DNA of 64,000 bases from Alkalicoccus chagannorensis DSM 18086. Lineage in GTDB: Bacteria; Bacillota; Bacilli; Bacillales; Salisediminibacteriaceae. Position 1 is the first letter of the stretch; the number at the start of each line of letters is the position of its first letter. Of this stretch, positions 60,769 to 64,000 are shown in pieces. The notes beneath the pieces are model-generated. The model ran no database searches and was not told the DNA's origin. It saw only the letters and a list, made by a program, of their open reading frames with translations. The stretch is from positions 1 through 64,000 of the forward strand of contig NZ_AUCK01000014.1 of the NCBI RefSeq assembly GCF_000429725.1, read 5' to 3'. The translations under genes and the position numbers were made by a program.

Positions 60769-60790
60769 TCCACATCAAAACAATACGAAG

Positions 60791-60825
60791 AAAGGGCGTC
60801 TCCCGTGTGTGGAGGCGCCCTTTTT
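60791..60825 (+). terminator. Terminator of hpf
   Basis: AAAGGGCGTCTCC (60791-60803) pairs with GGAGGCGCCCTTT (60811-60823), then T run. Confidence 0.93.
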
Positions 60826-60832
60826 GTTTCTA

Positions 60833-61082
60833 AAATAAATGTTGGGGTTGAGGTTCATTTCCGTGGCATCTTTTCTTCCGTTTCAGGCGGACGCTTGCCA
60901 AGGCGCTTGCCCTCCACTCTCCTCGCGTTACGAGGAGGATTTTCGGACGACGCTTAATCCCTCTGGCGTCGCCGCCCTTCACTCCTGAAAAGGTTTCGTT
61001 TTGTTTTTCTTTTTAAAGAAAATCCTAGGTGCGCTATTTGAAAAACGTCTGCGCATTCCTGAGCCTGTTCAACATGTGAATG
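60833..61082 (+). repeat. Long intergenic repeat, left arm of an inverted pair
   Basis: Begins AAATAAATGTTGGGG and includes GTGGCATCTTTTCTTC, TTTCAGGCGGACGC, TATTTGAAAAACGTCT, ATTCCTGAGCCTGTTCAACA. All recur in the same order on the opposite strand at 63698-63864. This arm has about 80 extra bases, including a CCTCGCG/CGAGG hairpin. Confidence 0.8.
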
Positions 61083-61164
61083 AGAACCCCCTTTTTGCGA
61101 TAGGAAGCTGATCTTCTTCTTCCCGAGCAGCGTTCCACTGTTCCGGGTTCACGCGTACTGCTGC

Positions 61165-63198
61165 TTAGCGTTCCTTTATTTCCAGCAGGCCGTCTTTGTT
61201 CATGAATGCATACAGATAGTCATAGTCCCGGTCCAGCAGTTTCCGCTGCTCGCCGATTTCCAGTACTACATCAGCATGCGCATAGTCGATGCGAATATAC
61301 CCGGCGCTGCCGGTTTTCACGAACGTTTTCACGCCCCCGCTGGATCCGGCCTCTTTGATGGTGACGCTTTCGTCTCCGTGCACGTGGCCCCCGATGCATT
61401 TTTGATGGATGGTCACATTCCCGTCAGCAAAGAGGGTGCTGTGCATGACCCCTTTGCCGAGGACGTCGATTTCCCCATCGGAATACAGCTCGCTGTTGGC
61501 GGCGTAACGGATGGCGATCCGGGAGGAACCGCTGGACGGCATCCGCAGCATGTCATAGCTCTGATTGGCCCGTCTCTCGATCGATACCATCAAATCTTCC
61601 TCGGGCCTTTCCTTATGGTGAAAACTCAGAAGCGCGGTATGCAGATCGTCCGCAAACCGGCGCCACGAATCGTCCAGGACATGGCCGTTCCGTACGATGT
61701 ACTCCTTCAGTTTTTCGGCCCTTGGGTAAACGTCAGGAAACTTTTTCTCCTGCATCGCCCGGACGAGCGGACCCCAACCTTGGCCGGCCGAATAGGAGGC
61801 GCGGAACGAGTCGGATTCGATCACCTGCTGAAAAGCGGTTTTGAACGGGCGGAACACGGTGAGGAAGTGGCGCAGGTACTGGAAAAGCTCTTGATAAAGT
61901 GCGCTGCTTCTGCCTGCTGATAAGCGGGCATTCAGTGCTGACTTGCCCACCATGATCGACCCTCTCGCCTGGATATAGCCGTCTTCGACTGTTTCCTGCA
62001 CCCAGATATCGCCGGCGGCTTCGACCATCATCTGCTGGGTGACGGAACCGCCGATTTCGACATCCCCGATGAAGCGGATGTTGCCGTTTTTTAAATCGAC
62101 ATTCCCGCGGTGCTGCAGGAGAGGGAGGATGGAGAGGCGGATGGTCTGGCCGCGCTGCTCTACCATCGGTCTTCCGCTCAGCGAAGTGAGGATGTCGCCA
62201 TTCGTGTCGTCGAGCTCAATGCCTTCTCCGGCTGTCAGCCGGATCGGTTTCCCCGGGCGGGCTTTGAGCATTTCACCGAAAAGACTGATTCCGTCTTCGC
62301 CCGGCGTCGGTTCAATAATGGAAGCCATCCGGATGCCCGATTCGATGGTAGGGATGTAGATCGAGTCCCGAAAATCGACGGTACCGTCATGCCGCTCGTG
62401 GAACTCGGTCTTTTTCGGTTCGAGATCAATCGTGAAATCGACACGGCCATGCTGTCCGTGCACGGGGAGTTCTCCCCGGGCCACCGTGACCGTAGTGCTA
62501 TCCAGGGCGCTGGCGGCTTCTTCAATAGCGTTGTCGTCGATGCCGTGCACGACTTCCATAGATCCAAGCTGGTCCTTTACGGCAGCCGGGGACAATTGAT
62601 TGACCGGCGTTTCCGTCAGCTGATAGCGGAGGTGCAGTTCTTCTGCCGGAGGCTGGTCCTCCATATGGGCCGTAAAAGCGGCCCCGGGCTCTACATGAAG
62701 CGTCACGATTTGTTTATCCTTGTCGATTCGAAGCGACCAGTTGGTTTCTTTTGCTTCGGTCGAGACATCAAATTCGAACGTATCGCCCTCTCGAATCACG
62801 GTTTGTTTTTCTACGGTCTCCCCGTTGCGGGTCACCGTCATCTCCGCAGGAATACGCAATACCGGATTTTTCTCCTCGGATACGTGATAATAAAGACGGC
62901 CTTCCTGAATCCAGGCTCTTCCTTCTGTCGGGGTCTGCTCGGCTGTTGTCTGCGGGTCGTCTGCAGTGGTATTGAGCTGCTCATCGAGTATTTTTTCCCA
63001 TGCTTCTTTTTCTTTCTGCGGCTTCCGGGTGATCCGGATTTTCGCTCTGGCACGCTGGAATTTGAAAAACGACGTGTTGTCCTTACCTTCTTGAATGACT
63101 TCAAATTCCAGGTGGTCAACCGAGACCCCGAACGCTTCCGCCGCTGACGCAGCAGCTTCGGCCACCGTGCTCCCGGTAAAAATGTCGCTGCTTTTCAT
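61165..63198 (-). CDS. FapA/DUF342 family protein with Jag_N-like domain
   Basis: A 677-residue protein. The N-terminal ~55 residues look like a Jag_N domain (GSTVAEAAASAAEAFGV...LEFEVIQEG). The middle and end form the DUF342/FapA beta-helix (RDSIYIPTIESG, GKPIRLTAGEGIELD, then RGNVDLKNGNIRFIGDVEIGGSV and later GEIDVLGKGVMHSTLFADGNVTIH), interrupted by a charged helical insert at about 445-560. FapA-like proteins are polymer-forming and occur near flagellar genes, but their exact role is unclear. GGGAGG precedes ATG 63198. It is flanked by the inverted repeat pair. Confidence 0.88.
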   Translation of the reverse strand: MKSSDIFTGSTVAEAAASAAEAFGVSVDHLEFEVIQEGKDNTSFFKFQRARAKIRITRKPQKEKEAWEKILDEQLNTTADDPQTTAEQTPTEGRAWIQEGRLYYHVSEEKNPVLRIPAEMTVTRNGETVEKQTVIREGDTFEFDVSTEAKETNWSLRIDKDKQIVTLHVEPGAAFTAHMEDQPPAEELHLRYQLTETPVNQLSPAAVKDQLGSMEVVHGIDDNAIEEAASALDSTTVTVARGELPVHGQHGRVDFTIDLEPKKTEFHERHDGTVDFRDSIYIPTIESGIRMASIIEPTPGEDGISLFGEMLKARPGKPIRLTAGEGIELDDTNGDILTSLSGRPMVEQRGQTIRLSILPLLQHRGNVDLKNGNIRFIGDVEIGGSVTQQMMVEAAGDIWVQETVEDGYIQARGSIMVGKSALNARLSAGRSSALYQELFQYLRHFLTVFRPFKTAFQQVIESDSFRASYSAGQGWGPLVRAMQEKKFPDVYPRAEKLKEYIVRNGHVLDDSWRRFADDLHTALLSFHHKERPEEDLMVSIERRANQSYDMLRMPSSGSSRIAIRYAANSELYSDGEIDVLGKGVMHSTLFADGNVTIHQKCIGGHVHGDESVTIKEAGSSGGVKTFVKTGSAGYIRIDYAHADVVLEIGEQRKLLDRDYDYLYAFMNKDGLLEIKER

Positions 63199-63523
63199 GG
63201 GAAACGCCTCCCTTCCGTACGGAAATGGACCTGTATCAAAGCGCCGATAGTCGGGACTAAAATGTTAAAATCTATGAGCATCGTACATCCATTGTCTTAC
63301 TTCTATCATATCTTCATTCTATATATTTGCAATAGGAGACGCGTAATTCTTGTAAAAAAAATACTCTTTTTAACCAGCGTGAATGTACGAGTGAAATGAG
63401 GCTCAAGGGCCGGCGCTGAAACTCGATCTGTCAGCAAAGAAGGAAGAAAACCCCGGCTCGTGCATTGCGGCTCTCGGCTGCTTACACAAAGAGGCTGGGA
63501 CAACCTCGTCTCCAGCAGGTGAA

Positions 63524-63564
63524 AAGCGCTTTCGATGATCCGAGGTGGACCGTCGAGAGCGCTT
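63524..63564. repeat. GCTTCCGA-type hairpin family member, diverged
   Basis: AAGCGCTTTCGATGATCC (63524-63541) pairs with GGACCGTCGAGAGCGCTT (63547-63564) around GAGGT. Confidence 0.6.
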
Positions 63565-63697
63565 AATTCGTAAAGCACAATCAAAAAACGCACTCCTGTT
63601 TGACGTGGATACCCTTTTCATTGTTCAGCATGTATAGGTGTTTATTGAGGGGGACGGCACCCCGCGGGAAAAGCGAGGGCTGAAGATGCCCTGTCGC

Positions 63698-63864
63698 TCA
63701 CATGTTGAACAGACTCAGGAATAGACGCTTTTCAAATAGCACCTCTGATTCTCTTTGATAAGAAAAAACAAAAACGAACCCTTCTCAGGAATGGAGTGCA
63801 GCGCCCCCTTAGCAGGCGTCCGCCTGAAACAGAAGAAAAGATGCCACCCCGACATTTATGTTAG
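63698..63864 (-). repeat. Long intergenic repeat, right arm of an inverted pair
   Basis: Reverse-complement copy of the 60833-61082 repeat: contains (on -) TGGCATCTTTTCTTCTGT, TTCAGGCGGACGC, GCTATTTGAAAAGCGTCT, ATTCCTGAGTCTGTTCAACA. Confidence 0.8.
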
Positions 63865-63939
63865 AACCGTTTTTTGAGAAGATTAGCGGAAGCCCTCAGG
63901 CAGGCGATTGTCATTGGAAGGATCAACCCCTTTCATACA

Positions 63940-63976
63940 GAAAGCCCTCACCGACATGGTGAAGGCTTCTTTCTAT
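63940..63976. terminator. Terminator-like hairpin at the right edge
   Basis: GAAAGCCCTCACC (63940-63952) pairs with GGTGAAGGCTTC (63958-63969). T-rich on the + side. It may belong to a gene entering from the right on the - strand. Confidence 0.5.
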
Positions 63977-63981
63977 TCTGC

Positions 63982-64000
63982 TTATCCGAGCGCTCCAAAC
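63982..64000 (-). CDS. Possible C-terminal end of a gene running in from the right
   Basis: On the - strand one frame reads FGALG then TAA (63982-63984), just before the hairpin at 63940-63976. Only six codons are visible, so this is a suggestion based on the hairpin; no product can be named. Confidence 0.25.

Larger units (their letters stand above)
63199..63981. other. Gene-free spacer at the right end
   Basis: No gene. It holds a GCTTCCGA-type hairpin at 63524-63564, the right arm of the inverted repeat at 63698-63864 and a terminator-like hairpin at 63940-63976. Confidence 0.55.

Noticed and set aside
30550-63864. Insertion sequence or transposon remnants
   Set aside because: The repeats in the spacers have no transposase fragments or clear terminal inverted repeats, so they are listed only as dispersed repeats.
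1-64000. tRNA or rRNA genes
   Set aside because: No cloverleaf-like segment with GGTTCGAATCC-type arm or 16S/23S conserved stretch was noticed on either strand.

Overview
The window looks like a chromosome segment of a moderately GC-rich, probably halophilic or haloalkaliphilic member of the Bacillaceae (Alkalicoccus/Salisediminibacterium-like; the genus is an inference). The reasons are strong AGGAGG ribosome-binding sites, Bacillus-type sigma-A, sigma-D, sigma-B and sigma-H promoter patterns, an eps operon built on the B. subtilis epsABC plan, the fliD/fliT/flaG/fliS/hpf cluster, and acidic proteins, including two lipoproteins with long aspartate tracts. I saw no rRNA, tRNA, CRISPR array or transposase.

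Region 1 (1-2.1 kb) holds a cold-shock gene, a YusW-like Asp-rich lipoprotein and a hairpin-rich spacer. Region 2 (2.1-25.9 kb) is one long exopolysaccharide operon on the + strand. In order it encodes a Wzz/YveK-type chain-length/kinase-modulator protein, a BY-kinase-like ATPase with degenerate Walker motifs, a structured leader in the position of the B. subtilis EAR antitermination RNA, a UDP-GlcNAc 4,6-dehydratase (EpsC), GalU, ten glycosyltransferases (four of them a tandem paralogue array), the EpsG polymerase, the bacillosamine-type acetyltransferase and aminotransferase (EpsM, EpsN), a PglK-like ABC flippase, two phosphoribosyltransferase-HAD paralogues, GalE and the EpsL-type initiating phosphoglycosyltransferase. 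Together these would start a lipid-linked repeat unit with a bacillosamine-like sugar, extend it, flip it through the ABC protein and polymerise it with EpsG. The PRTase-HAD pair is the most unusual part. One copy keeps an intact PRPP-binding motif but has lost every HAD motif, and the other has the reverse pattern, which suggests two half-active partners that together could add ribofuranose from PRPP.

Region 3 (26-39.9 kb) is mixed: a Pho-box-preceded Na/phosphate cotransporter, a helical protein plus a toroid protein of unknown role, a second Asp-repeat lipoprotein, an AbgT transporter, a DUF4870 membrane protein, a chemotaxis receptor with its putative sensor domain at the C-terminus, a Crp/Fnr regulator, a GNAT-like protein and a two-domain sulfurtransferase. 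Region 4 (40-49.6 kb) is late flagellar: two fliD genes separated by a TetR-CDF efflux pair, fliT, flaG, a fliS with an unusual repeat-bearing tail, a small helical protein and a CE7 esterase, with sigma-D promoters before fliD1 and fliS and weaker candidates before fliD2 and flaG. Region 5 (49.6-58.4 kb) has a second DUF4870 protein, an OFA transporter/DUF1641/formate dehydrogenase group, and divergent neopullulanase and mannose-6-phosphate isomerase genes around a LacI-type operator. Region 6 (58.6-64 kb) has a short SSB, a second cold-shock gene, hpf with overlapping sigma-B/sigma-H promoters and a FapA/DUF342 protein.

The spacers carry several repeat families: three arrays with a period of about 20-21 bp, a family of GCTTCCGA-type hairpins, a dispersed imperfect repeat of about 100-200 bp in at least eight spacers, and an inverted pair flanking the fapA-like gene.
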